The translations under genes were made by a program, and so were the position numbers. 64,000 nucleotides of DNA from Novosphingobium sp. SG707. GTDB lineage: Bacteria; Pseudomonadota; Alphaproteobacteria; Sphingomonadales; Sphingomonadaceae. The stretch covers positions 913,006 to 977,005 of the forward strand of contig NZ_JAAZQL010000001.1 of NCBI RefSeq assembly GCF_012275515.1, given 5' to 3'. Below the pieces are notes generated by a model. That model made no database searches, had not been told where the DNA came from, and saw only the letters and a program-made list of their open reading frames with translations. Below, piece by piece: positions 24,653 through 33,639 of this stretch. How positions within the stretch are numbered: position 1 is the stretch's first letter; each line of letters opens with the position of its first letter.

Positions 24653-26809
24653 ATGAAGACCACTCCTCTGGTGCTGGCGTTGATCGCCGGTGCCTCCTCG
24701 CCTGCGCTTGCCCAACATAGCGCCCCGAAGCAGCCCTACGTACTGCCCCCCGTCGATGTGGAAACCGAGGGCGCCAGCAATGCGCCCCAGACCACCACCA
24801 TGACCATCACCAGCCAGACCCTGCGCCATCTGGCCCCGGCAAGCAGCGATGTGGGGGCGATCCTGACCCGCCTGCCCGGCCTTGCGGGCAATACAGGCGG
24901 CGGCTTTTCCACCATGCCCACGATCCGGGGCCTGAGCGAACAGCGCCTGATCGTTCTGGTCGACGGACACCCCATCGACAGCGCCTGCCCCAACGACATG
25001 AACCCGCCGCTCAGCTATACCGACCCCCAGACGGCGGGCGCGATCGATGTCATCACCGGCGTCTCTCCGGTCAGCGCGGGCGGGGATGCGATCGGGGGCG
25101 TCATCTCGGTCAAGAGCGCCGCGCCCCGTTTCTCAACCGATGGCCGCCTGCTGATCACCGGCGAGGGGCAGACCTATTATCGCAGCAATGACGGCGGCTT
25201 CGGCTCGGGCCTGACGCTGACCGTGGCGGGCAAGCAGATTTCAGCGACCTACAGCGGCAGCTATGCCAAGGCGCAGAACTATCACGCCGGGGGCGATCTG
25301 GGCGTGGTCCATGCCACGCAATATGCCAAGACCGACCACAAGCTGGCGCTGGCCTATCAGGGCGCCATCGGGCTGATCGAGCTGGCGGGCGGCTACCACC
25401 ATTCGGCCTATGAAGGTTTCCCCAATCAGTTCATGGACATGACCGGGAACAACTCATGGTTCCTCAACACCCACTATCTGGGCAGCTTCGACTGGGGCAC
25501 GGTAGACCTGAAGGCGGATTACCGCGCCACCGATCATCAGATGAACTTCCTGACCGACAAGGGCGGCGCGGCCGATGGCGGCATGCCGATGAACACGCGG
25601 GTGCGCTCGGGCGGCTATACGCTGGCGGTGGATCTGCCCTTGGCGCCGGGCACGACGCTGCGCATGGGCAGCGAATATCGCCACCAGCGCCTCAATGACT
25701 GGTGGCCCCCGGTGGCGGGCAGCATGATGATGGGGCCCAACACCTATCTCAACGTCAATAACGGGCGGCGCGAACGCATCGCCGCTTATGTCGAGGCGCA
25801 AAAGCGCTGGGGTGAGGCATTTTCCCTGACCGCAGGGGGCCGCTATGACCGGGTCAATATGAACACCGGCACGGTGGCCCCCTATTCCACAGGCATGATG
25901 AGCATGGCTGATGCCATGGCCGCCACCGCCTTTAACGCCGCCGATCATCAGCGGCATTTCAACGACTGGAGCGCCTCGCTGATCGGGCATTACACGCCGG
26001 TACAGGGCCTCGCATTAGACCTTGGCTATGCCCACAAGACCCGCGCGCCCAACATCTATGAACTCTACACATGGGGCCAGGGGGCGATGTCGAGCCAGAT
26101 GATCGGCTGGTATGGTGACGGCAACGGCTATTTCGGCAATCTTGCCCTGAGGCCCGAGCGGGCCGACACGATCAGCGGATCGGCCACCGTTTCGGGCGGC
26201 GGCAAACAGGGCTGGTTCGTCAAGGTGGCGCCCTATTACACCCATGTGAACGATTATATCGACGCGCGCCGGATCAAGGTCTTGAGCAATATGATGGGGA
26301 TGCCCGGCCCCTTTGTGCAATTGCAATTCGCCAACACAGAGGCCGAGTTCTACGGGATCGACCTGTCGGGCGCGGCCACACTGTGGCAGGGCGGCCGCTA
26401 TGGTCAGACCCGCCTGTCGGGCACGCTGTCATGGGTGCATGGCCAGAACCTGAGCGCCCAAACACCACTCTATCATCAGATGCCGCTCAACATTCTGGCC
26501 AGTGTCGAACACCGGATCGGCGGCCTGAGCGCGGCCGTCGAGGTCAATTGGGTGGACCGCAAGACGCGCATTGATCCGGCCCGCAACGAGCCGGTGACGC
26601 GGGCCTATGCGCTGGTTCATCTGCGCAGCGCCTATGAATGGCGCCAATGGCGGCTGAGCGTGGATGTCGAGAACCTCTTCGACAGGGCCTATGACCTGCC
26701 GCTGGGCGGGATGGCGCTGGGCGATTACAGCGCGAGCGGTGGAGCGGTGCTGCGCCCTGTGGCCGGTCGCGGGCGGTCGGTCAATGTCGGCCTCTCACGG
26801 CGGTTCTGA
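24653..26809 (+). CDS. OprC-like TonB-dependent copper receptor
   Basis: The 718-residue protein has a signal peptide (cleavage after ALAQ), a plug domain (PTIRGLSEQRLIVLVDG) and a beta-barrel ending in Phe. It carries CPNDM (Cys112, Met116) and HQM (His295, Met297), the CxxxM and HxM ligand pairs known for copper binding in OprC of Pseudomonas aeruginosa. Methionine-rich loops (SMMMGP, MMSMADAM, NMMGMPGP) support copper. It follows a DUF2946 gene and precedes a TonB gene, so it probably imports copper across the outer membrane. Confidence 0.88.
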   Translation: MKTTPLVLALIAGASSPALAQHSAPKQPYVLPPVDVETEGASNAPQTTTMTITSQTLRHLAPASSDVGAILTRLPGLAGNTGGGFSTMPTIRGLSEQRLIVLVDGHPIDSACPNDMNPPLSYTDPQTAGAIDVITGVSPVSAGGDAIGGVISVKSAAPRFSTDGRLLITGEGQTYYRSNDGGFGSGLTLTVAGKQISATYSGSYAKAQNYHAGGDLGVVHATQYAKTDHKLALAYQGAIGLIELAGGYHHSAYEGFPNQFMDMTGNNSWFLNTHYLGSFDWGTVDLKADYRATDHQMNFLTDKGGAADGGMPMNTRVRSGGYTLAVDLPLAPGTTLRMGSEYRHQRLNDWWPPVAGSMMMGPNTYLNVNNGRRERIAAYVEAQKRWGEAFSLTAGGRYDRVNMNTGTVAPYSTGMMSMADAMAATAFNAADHQRHFNDWSASLIGHYTPVQGLALDLGYAHKTRAPNIYELYTWGQGAMSSQMIGWYGDGNGYFGNLALRPERADTISGSATVSGGGKQGWFVKVAPYYTHVNDYIDARRIKVLSNMMGMPGPFVQLQFANTEAEFYGIDLSGAATLWQGGRYGQTRLSGTLSWVHGQNLSAQTPLYHQMPLNILASVEHRIGGLSAAVEVNWVDRKTRIDPARNEPVTRAYALVHLRSAYEWRQWRLSVDVENLFDRAYDLPLGGMALGDYSASGGAVLRPVAGRGRSVNVGLSRRF

Positions 26810-26819
26810 AGGCATGGTG

Positions 26820-27482
26820 ATGGGGGCGCCCTGTCGCTATGGCGTCGCCGGGCGCCCCTTGCGCGAAAGGCTGGCCGGGGCTGGCGCTGCGGCGCTGGTC
26901 CATGGCTTGGCGCTGGGGGCCGCGCTGGCCTTCAGCGGCGACCCTAGCCCGCCTCAGCAGCAGGATCGGGCCGCCATCACCGCCATCACCTTCGCCGCGC
27001 CCGCGCCCCGGCCATCAGGGCGCGGGTCCGCAGCAAGGCCTACCGCCGCCATACACCAGTCGCAGGACCCGATACCGACTGAGGTTTCGACGGGGATCTC
27101 CATCGCTGCTCCTCCGGCGCTGTCGCCCACCGTCGCGGCCATTGTCGCATCCGTTTCTCCTGCCCCGCCGGCGGCTCTCCCCGCCGCCCCGCCGGTCAAA
27201 GCGGATCTCTCCGCGCAAAGGAGCGCCTATCTGCATCGTCTCTGGCTGCGGATCATGGTCTGCCGCCCGGCCGGTCTGGGGCTGAACGGGACGGTGAGGC
27301 TGGCCTTCAGGCTGGATGAGACGGGCGCGCTCACCCACGCGCAAGTGGTCGGCCCCAGCGGGACGGCCCTGCTCGACCGCGCCGCGTTGCAGGCCTTGCG
27401 CCGGGCCGCACCTTTTCCGGCGCCACCCGAGGATATGCGCCCCGGCATTGAGGATTTCGAGGTGGAGATCCGGTTTGGCTGA
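26820..27482 (+). CDS. TonB family energy-transducing protein
   Basis: This 220-residue protein has an N-terminal membrane segment (AGAAALVHGLALGAALAF), a long Pro/Ala-rich periplasmic linker and a C-terminal TonB-like domain (GTVRLAFRLDETGALTHAQV, then LDRAALQALRRAAPFPAPPE in pieces). It begins a few bases after the copper receptor gene, so it may be its dedicated partner. I preferred ATG 26820 because GAAGG lies 7 bases upstream; ATG 26814 is also possible. No ExbB or ExbD is in the window. Confidence 0.83.
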   Translation: MGAPCRYGVAGRPLRERLAGAGAAALVHGLALGAALAFSGDPSPPQQQDRAAITAITFAAPAPRPSGRGSAARPTAAIHQSQDPIPTEVSTGISIAAPPALSPTVAAIVASVSPAPPAALPAAPPVKADLSAQRSAYLHRLWLRIMVCRPAGLGLNGTVRLAFRLDETGALTHAQVVGPSGTALLDRAALQALRRAAPFPAPPEDMRPGIEDFEVEIRFG

Positions 27483-27539
27483 TTGGTCACGAGCGCTTAG
27501 GGGCTTGACCTTGGGCCGCTGGGCCACAACCATGGCGCG

Positions 27540-29315
27540 ATGAAGTGGTTCCCCTCCCATCCGTTGCTGCGCGCGGCGGTGATCTTGCGCCAATGGCTGC
27601 GAGGCAGCGAACTTGCCTTCATCCTGCTGGCCGTGGCGGTGGGGGCGATGGCGGGGCTGACCACGGCGGCGCAGAGCTGGCTGGCGCATGGGATGCAGGG
27701 GCTGATCTATGGCGTCGCGGCCAACCGGCTGAGCGCGCTGGGTGCCATTCACCATCCGTGGAAGCTGCTGGCGCTGCCGCTGGGCGGGGTGGCGCTGGTC
27801 GCGCTGGCGCGGCTGTTGGCGCGCCGCCCCGGCCCCACTAGCGCCAGGCCGCCCATTGACGTTGTGGAGGCCAACGCGCTGCATGGCGGGCGGATCCCCG
27901 CGCTCGACAATCTGATCATCGGGGTGCAGACGATTCTGTCCAACGGCTGCGGCGCCTCGGTGGGGCTGGAGGCGACCTATGCCCAGATGGGCGGCGGGAT
28001 GGCCTCGTTGCTGGGGCAATGGTTGCGGCTGCGGCGGGCCGATCTGCGCAATCTGGTGGGCGCGGGCGCGGGCGCGGCGGTCGGGGCGGCCTTTGGCGCG
28101 CCGCTGACGGGAGCCTTCTATGCCTTTGAGATCGTGATCGGGGCCTATAGCACGGGGGCCGTTGCCCCGGTGATCGCGGCGGCGCTGGCGGCGGCGCTGG
28201 TGCTGCGCGGGATGCATAACGAGCCCTATCTGATCGCAACGACGGTTTCGCGCGCGATCACCATCGTCGATTATGGCGCCTATGCTGTGCTGGGGGCCTT
28301 GTGCGCGCTGATGGGGATCGGCGTGATGCGTCTGGTCACGCTGGCCGAGCGGGGGTTTCAGGCATGGCCCGTGCTGGCGCGTTGGCGGCCGGTGGCGGGC
28401 GGAGTGTTGCTGGCGGGGCTGGCGCTGCTTTCGCCCCAAACGCTCTCGTCGGGGCATGGCGCGCTGCATCTCGATCTGCTGCTTGCGCCGCCGGTCTCGC
28501 TGCTGCTGTTCGTGATGGCGCTCAAGATCGCCGCCTCGGTGATCTCGCTGGCCAGCGGGTTTCGCGGCGGGCTGTTCTTTGCTTCGCTTTTCCTCGGCTC
28601 GCTGCTGGGTCAGGTGTTTGGGCAGGTGTTCAATCTCAACCCTTGGGGGCTGGTGCTCTCGCCTATTGATGCCGCGCTGGTGGGCATGGCGGGGCTGAGC
28701 GTGTCCATCGTGGGCGGACCGATGACGCTGGCGCTGCTGATGCTGGAAACCACGCATGATTTTGCGCTGATGGGCGTGGTGCTGACCGCCGCGCTGGTTT
28801 CGGCCAGCATCACGCGCGAGGTTTTCGGCTATTCCTTCTCGACATGGCGGCTGCATGTGCGCGGCACCGACATACGCAGCCCGCGCGACATCGGCTGGAT
28901 GCTGACGCTGACTGCCGGGCGGATGATGCGGCGCGACTGGACCAGCGTGCGGGGCGACATGCCCATCGCGCAATTTCGCGACACCGTGCCGCTGGGCGCG
29001 ACCAGCAAGGCGATCGTGACCGATGCGGACGGCCATTATTGCGGCATCGTGGCCACCGCCGCGGCCCATGCGCCCCATGCCGACCCGCTGGCGCCGGTCG
29101 GTTCACTGGCGATGCTGGCCGACGCCACGCTGATGCCCGCGATGGGGATCAAGGCGGTGCTGGCCAGTTTCGACAGCGCGATGGCCGACGAACTGGCCGT
29201 GGTGGATGCGCAGGGGCAGGTCGTCGGCGTGGTCAGCGAGCGCCACGCGCGGCGGCGCTATCTGGAAGAAATCGAGGCGGCCCAGAGGCAGATGTTCGGC
29301 GAAACCTCACGCTGA
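27540..29315 (+). CDS. CLC-type chloride channel with CBS domains
   Basis: This 591-residue membrane protein is a CLC-family Cl- channel or Cl-/H+ antiporter with a C-terminal pair of CBS domains (from about residue 460; KAIVTDADGHYCGIV and LAVVDAQGQVVGVVSE). The anion-pathway motif is GASVGLEATYAQ with the gating glutamate retained. A second motif, SGFRGGLFFASLFLG, corresponds to the usual GGxFxPxLxxG loop. Its end converges on the peptidase gene with a 9-base gap. Transport mode cannot be decided from the sequence. Confidence 0.9.
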   Translation: MKWFPSHPLLRAAVILRQWLRGSELAFILLAVAVGAMAGLTTAAQSWLAHGMQGLIYGVAANRLSALGAIHHPWKLLALPLGGVALVALARLLARRPGPTSARPPIDVVEANALHGGRIPALDNLIIGVQTILSNGCGASVGLEATYAQMGGGMASLLGQWLRLRRADLRNLVGAGAGAAVGAAFGAPLTGAFYAFEIVIGAYSTGAVAPVIAAALAAALVLRGMHNEPYLIATTVSRAITIVDYGAYAVLGALCALMGIGVMRLVTLAERGFQAWPVLARWRPVAGGVLLAGLALLSPQTLSSGHGALHLDLLLAPPVSLLLFVMALKIAASVISLASGFRGGLFFASLFLGSLLGQVFGQVFNLNPWGLVLSPIDAALVGMAGLSVSIVGGPMTLALLMLETTHDFALMGVVLTAALVSASITREVFGYSFSTWRLHVRGTDIRSPRDIGWMLTLTAGRMMRRDWTSVRGDMPIAQFRDTVPLGATSKAIVTDADGHYCGIVATAAAHAPHADPLAPVGSLAMLADATLMPAMGIKAVLASFDSAMADELAVVDAQGQVVGVVSERHARRRYLEEIEAAQRQMFGETSR

Positions 29316-29324
29316 TCCGATAGA

Positions 29325-30356
<1,032 letters not shown>

Positions 30357-30935
30357 TCAGTCCTCCTCGACCGGCCGGGCAAGATAAAGCACATGTTCGC
30401 GCACATCGGCCGGCCATGCCGCCATCGCCAAGGTCAACGCGGCCATGTCATCGGCAAATAAAGCGCGGCTCACCGTTTCGAAATCGGGGAAATTGCCTGC
30501 CAGCGCCGCCATGAAGCGATAGGTCCGCTCATGGGCCAGGCGCGTTGCGGTGCGGCCTTTGTCCTCCTTGCGCGCCTGATCGACCAGACGCCGCAGCGCC
30601 TGAGAGGCCCCACCGGGCTGTTGGGCCAGCCAGTCCCAGTGGCGCGGCAGGAGCGTCACCTCCCGCGCGATCACGCCCAGTTTGGGGCGGCCGCGTTTGC
30701 GCGTCTCCGGTTGCGCCCCCTGATAGGCGGCCAGTCGGGAGATAATCTGTGCCGTGGTCCCGCGCAGGTCGATGTCGATCTGCGCCCCGGTGGCATCGTC
30801 AAAGATCAGGACCGGGTCCGGAGCATCATCCATCCGCGCATTCGCGGCCAGCGCGACATCCGCCAGATCACCTGCGGCCAGCTTTTGAGCACCGACAAAG
30901 GCGGTGCAGGGCGTCGAGAGAGGGTTTTCATTCAT
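30357..30935 (-). CDS. DUF2239 family protein
   Basis: This 192-residue protein fits DUF2239: TAFVGAQKLAAGDLADVA near the N-terminus, VLIFDDATGAQIDIDLRG, and RGRPKLGVIAREVTLLPRHWDWL, a segment that strongly suggests nucleic-acid contact. Its function is not established. The ATG at 30935 was chosen because family homology starts there; the frame stays open upstream. It is divergent from a GIY-YIG gene across an 81-base spacer with a symmetric AT element, so the two are probably co-regulated. Confidence 0.82.
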   Translation of the reverse strand: MNENPLSTPCTAFVGAQKLAAGDLADVALAANARMDDAPDPVLIFDDATGAQIDIDLRGTTAQIISRLAAYQGAQPETRKRGRPKLGVIAREVTLLPRHWDWLAQQPGGASQALRRLVDQARKEDKGRTATRLAHERTYRFMAALAGNFPDFETVSRALFADDMAALTLAMAAWPADVREHVLYLARPVEED

Positions 30936-30970
30936 TTTGCCCAGATGAATTATTTCCCCTTGTGAGTCAA

Positions 30971-30987
30971 TATATCCGGGTAATATA
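30971..30987. promoter_or_regulatory. Symmetric element in DUF2239/GIY-YIG divergent promoter
   Basis: TATAT, CCGGGTA, ATATA lies midway between the divergent starts. TTGTGA (30960) and TAATAT (30981) give a possible rightward promoter with a 15-base gap. It may bind a shared regulator. Confidence 0.35.
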
Positions 30988-31016
30988 AGCAAAGGCGACC
31001 AAGGAAAGGAAGCACA

Positions 31017-31352
31017 ATGACCCAGCAAAGCAGACGCGAAGCCGTGGCGGCCTATAAGGAACGCAAGGTCGAGGCGGGCATCTACGCCCTGCGCTGCCTC
31101 GCTTCCGGCCAGTTGTGGATCGGCAAGGCCGCCGACCTCTCCACCATCCGGAACCGCCTGTGGTTCACCCTGCGGCTGGGCGGCAATCCCCATCGCAGCC
31201 TGCAGGAGGCATGGACGCTTCACGGGGCGGACGCCTTCACCTTCGAGGTGGTGGAATGCGTGAAGGAGGAGGATCTGCGCTTTGGCCGCGAACGCGCGCT
31301 CAAAAAGCGCCTCGATCACTGGCTGGCGGAATGGGGCGGCACAGGGATTTGA
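31017..31352 (+). CDS. GIY-YIG nuclease family protein
   Basis: This 111-residue protein carries a single GIY-YIG-like domain: GIYALRCLASGQLWIGKA, with Arg residues in STIRNRLWFTL and a Glu in TFEVVECV. The second motif is WIG rather than YIG. Domain-only GIY-YIG proteins of this size occur widely in alphaproteobacteria and their role is not known. AAGGAA lies ahead of the ATG. It is divergent from the DUF2239 gene, a pairing that hints at a shared process, perhaps DNA repair or restriction; this is speculation. Confidence 0.75.
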   Translation: MTQQSRREAVAAYKERKVEAGIYALRCLASGQLWIGKAADLSTIRNRLWFTLRLGGNPHRSLQEAWTLHGADAFTFEVVECVKEEDLRFGRERALKKRLDHWLAEWGGTGI

Positions 31353-31362
31353 GCGGCGGGCG

Positions 31363-32067
31363 TCAGCCCCCGATGGCCCGCGCTTTGCCCTTGCCCGCGC
31401 CCTTCGCGATGTTGCTGGCGAAATAGATGTCGCGTGCCTCGTTGATGAAGCCGATCATCAGATCGTGGACGCGCAGGCCGTCGCGCCGCTCAAAGGCATG
31501 GAGCAGTTCCAGCGTCAATTCGACCACCAGACGCTGCGCCTCCGGGTCGATCACCGTGCGGCGGCGAACGATCAGCACCTGATCGACAAAGCGCTGGATC
31601 GAGGCGGCCATCCGCTTGTTGGGCACCAGATCCAGCCAGACCTGACGAAACTGGTTGTTGGCGTCCATCAGCCCTTCGGTATCCCCCGCAACCTGCGCGC
31701 CCTCGGCCAGTTCATAGGCCCTGCGCAAGGCGGCCAGATGCCCGGCCTCCAGCAGCGGACAGGCCGATGCGGCCGCTCTGGGCTCGAGTTGCAGGCGGAC
31801 CTCGAAAATCTCGGCCACATCCTGATCGGACAATTGCGGCAAGGCAAAGCCGCGCGTCGTGCCCACCAGATAACCTTCGTGAACCAGCAGCAGCAAAGCC
31901 TGACGGGCGGGCATACGCGAGACGCCGAATTCGGCCGCGATGGCCGTGTCGACGATCCTTTCGCCATCCTTGATCTGGCCGCGCTGGATGCGTTTCAGGA
32001 CTGCCTGATAGATGTCCGGGCTGCCGGATGAAGCGTTCGCAGGAACAATTTTGTCAGACGTGCTCAT
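31363..32067 (-). CDS. GntR family regulator (FCD subfamily)
   Basis: This 234-residue protein has an N-terminal winged helix (IKDGERIVDTAIAAEFGVSR, MPARQALLLLVHEGYL) and a helical FCD effector domain (EIFEVRLQLEPRAA to DLMIGFINEARDIY). I started it at ATG 32067, with GAGGGTGA upstream. It is the last gene in a minus-strand set of acyl-CoA ligase, thiolase-like and DUF35 genes, and probably represses that set and the divergent MFS gene. FCD regulators usually sense carboxylic acids. Confidence 0.88.
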   Translation of the reverse strand: MSTSDKIVPANASSGSPDIYQAVLKRIQRGQIKDGERIVDTAIAAEFGVSRMPARQALLLLVHEGYLVGTTRGFALPQLSDQDVAEIFEVRLQLEPRAAASACPLLEAGHLAALRRAYELAEGAQVAGDTEGLMDANNQFRQVWLDLVPNKRMAASIQRFVDQVLIVRRRTVIDPEAQRLVVELTLELLHAFERRDGLRVHDLMIGFINEARDIYFASNIAKGAGKGKARAIGG

Positions 32068-32137
32068 GTGCTTCACCCTCAAAACTGAATTCGGATTGCA
32101 CCTCTGACCCGCGCTGTCCAGCCCATTTTCAAAGCCG

Positions 32138-32473
32138 TCATGCGCCCGTCTCCAGCGCGCCCGCATACCACAGGGCCGCGCCATCGCGGCCAGCCTCCTG
32201 GCGCAGGCGAACCGGCGCGCCATCGGCCAGCCCCGCATCGACAAAGGCGATGATGCGCAAACCGCATGCCAGATGCACCGTGCCGATCCGCAGCGGCAGA
32301 TCACCGGCAAAATCCGGTTCCAGACTGCGATGGACGATGGCGCTGACGATCAGCCGCCCCTCGCCCGTTTCCTCCACCGACCCCAAGGCATCGGCCAGAC
32401 AGACACGGCACAGATCGCGCGGAGGATATTGCCGCGCCCCGCATTGGGCGCAGGCCTGCAGGGTGATGCTCAT
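32138..32473 (-). CDS. DUF35 Zn-ribbon/OB-fold protein
   Basis: This 111-residue protein has an N-terminal rubredoxin-like zinc ribbon (CAQCGARQYPPRDLCRVC with two CxxC pairs) followed by an OB-fold. DUF35 proteins bind acyl-CoA and form complexes with thiolase-like partners. Its start overlaps the thiolase-like gene stop, which strongly suggests such a complex here. Confidence 0.88.
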   Translation of the reverse strand: MSITLQACAQCGARQYPPRDLCRVCLADALGSVEETGEGRLIVSAIVHRSLEPDFAGDLPLRIGTVHLACGLRIIAFVDAGLADGAPVRLRQEAGRDGAALWYAGALETGA

Positions 32474-33639
32474 ACCCGCCCCTCCAGCACCGCCGCCGCC
32501 GTGGCCAGACAGCGATCATAAGTCACCATGCCATAGCCGCTGGCCAGCGCCAGACGCGCGCCCGGCACCCGACGCCCCAGCGTTTGGCCGGTTATCTGCC
32601 GCAGCGCCTCGACCACCGGCAGAAAGCCGCCCGCCGCCCCGGCCTGGCCGCAGGAAAGCTGACCGCCCGACGTGTTGACCGGCAAGGCGCCGTCGATAGT
32701 CAGCGAGTTATGCCGCAAAAACTTGGCCGCCTCACCCTTGGCGCAAAAGCCCAGATCTTCGAGCTGCATCGCCACGATGACCGGATAATCATCATAGACC
32801 TCCAGACAATCCATCGCCTCCGGGCCGACACCGGCCTGCGCATAAAGACTGTCACGGTCCATCGCCCAGCCCGCCCGCACCGCCACCGGCTCGTCGAAAT
32901 AGGCGTTGTGCCGCTCGATGCTGCCCCGGATCACGGCATGGGGCAGGCCCAGCGCGCGGGCCCTTTCCTCGCTCATCACAAGAAAAGCCTCGGCCCCCGC
33001 GCAGGGCATCACGCAATCGAACAGATGCAGCGGCTCGACAATGGCGGGCGCGGCGAGATATTGTTCAAGGCTCAAAGGCTTGCCCCCCAGCAAGGCATTG
33101 GGATTGCCCTCGGCATTGGCCCGCTGCGCCATGGCGATGGCCCCGAAATCGGCGCGGGTTGCGCCAAAACGCGCCATGTAATTCGCGGTGATCAGCGCGA
33201 ACATGCCATTAGGCCCCGGCGCGCCATAGGGTCGCACGGCGGTATCGGAAAACCGGCTGAAATTGCGGACAAGCTCGGCAAAGCTGGCCGGATTGGCGGT
33301 ATCGGCGCCGATACAGGCGACAATTGAGGCATCGCCCGCCTGCACCGCCCGCGCCGCGCGGCGCAGCGCCATCACCCCGCTGGCCCCGCCCGTGGGCAGC
33401 CATTCGATCCAGCGCGGGGCCATATCGAAATGTTCGGTCATGGCGATGGTCGTATCCGGCCCCATGGTGAAGGAGGACAGCGCCAGTCCGTCCACCTCCT
33501 GCTTGGTTATGCCCGCCGCCGCGATAACGTCATGCAGCGCCCGCCCGACCCACCAATGGGCGGGCTTGTCGCTGTGGCGGGCATAGCGCACCGTGGTGGG
33601 CGCCACGACGGCCACTCCATCGAAGGGCTGCACCGCCAT
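32470..33639 (-). CDS. Thiolase-like (lipid-transfer type) protein
   Basis: The 389-residue protein has a thiolase fold of the SCP2/lipid-transfer class, with NTSGGQLSCGQAGAAG near the C-terminus. The usual nucleophilic Cys is replaced in LPTGGASGVMAL (Gly84-Gly85 region), and the usual GHPxGAxG His is replaced by Gln. A classical thiolase reaction is thus unlikely. Ltp2-type proteins with this pattern and a DUF35 partner are retro-aldolases that shorten side chains on CoA esters. It sits between DUF35 and acyl-CoA ligase genes with overlapping codons. Confidence 0.85.
   Translation of the reverse strand: MAVQPFDGVAVVAPTTVRYARHSDKPAHWWVGRALHDVIAAAGITKQEVDGLALSSFTMGPDTTIAMTEHFDMAPRWIEWLPTGGASGVMALRRAARAVQAGDASIVACIGADTANPASFAELVRNFSRFSDTAVRPYGAPGPNGMFALITANYMARFGATRADFGAIAMAQRANAEGNPNALLGGKPLSLEQYLAAPAIVEPLHLFDCVMPCAGAEAFLVMSEERARALGLPHAVIRGSIERHNAYFDEPVAVRAGWAMDRDSLYAQAGVGPEAMDCLEVYDDYPVIVAMQLEDLGFCAKGEAAKFLRHNSLTIDGALPVNTSGGQLSCGQAGAAGGFLPVVEALRQITGQTLGRRVPGARLALASGYGMVTYDRCLATAAAVLEGRV

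Noticed and set aside
27015..29078. 687-codon open frame on the minus strand
   Set aside because: It is antisense to the TonB and CLC genes. The translation is low-complexity Arg/Gln/His-rich and matches no family.
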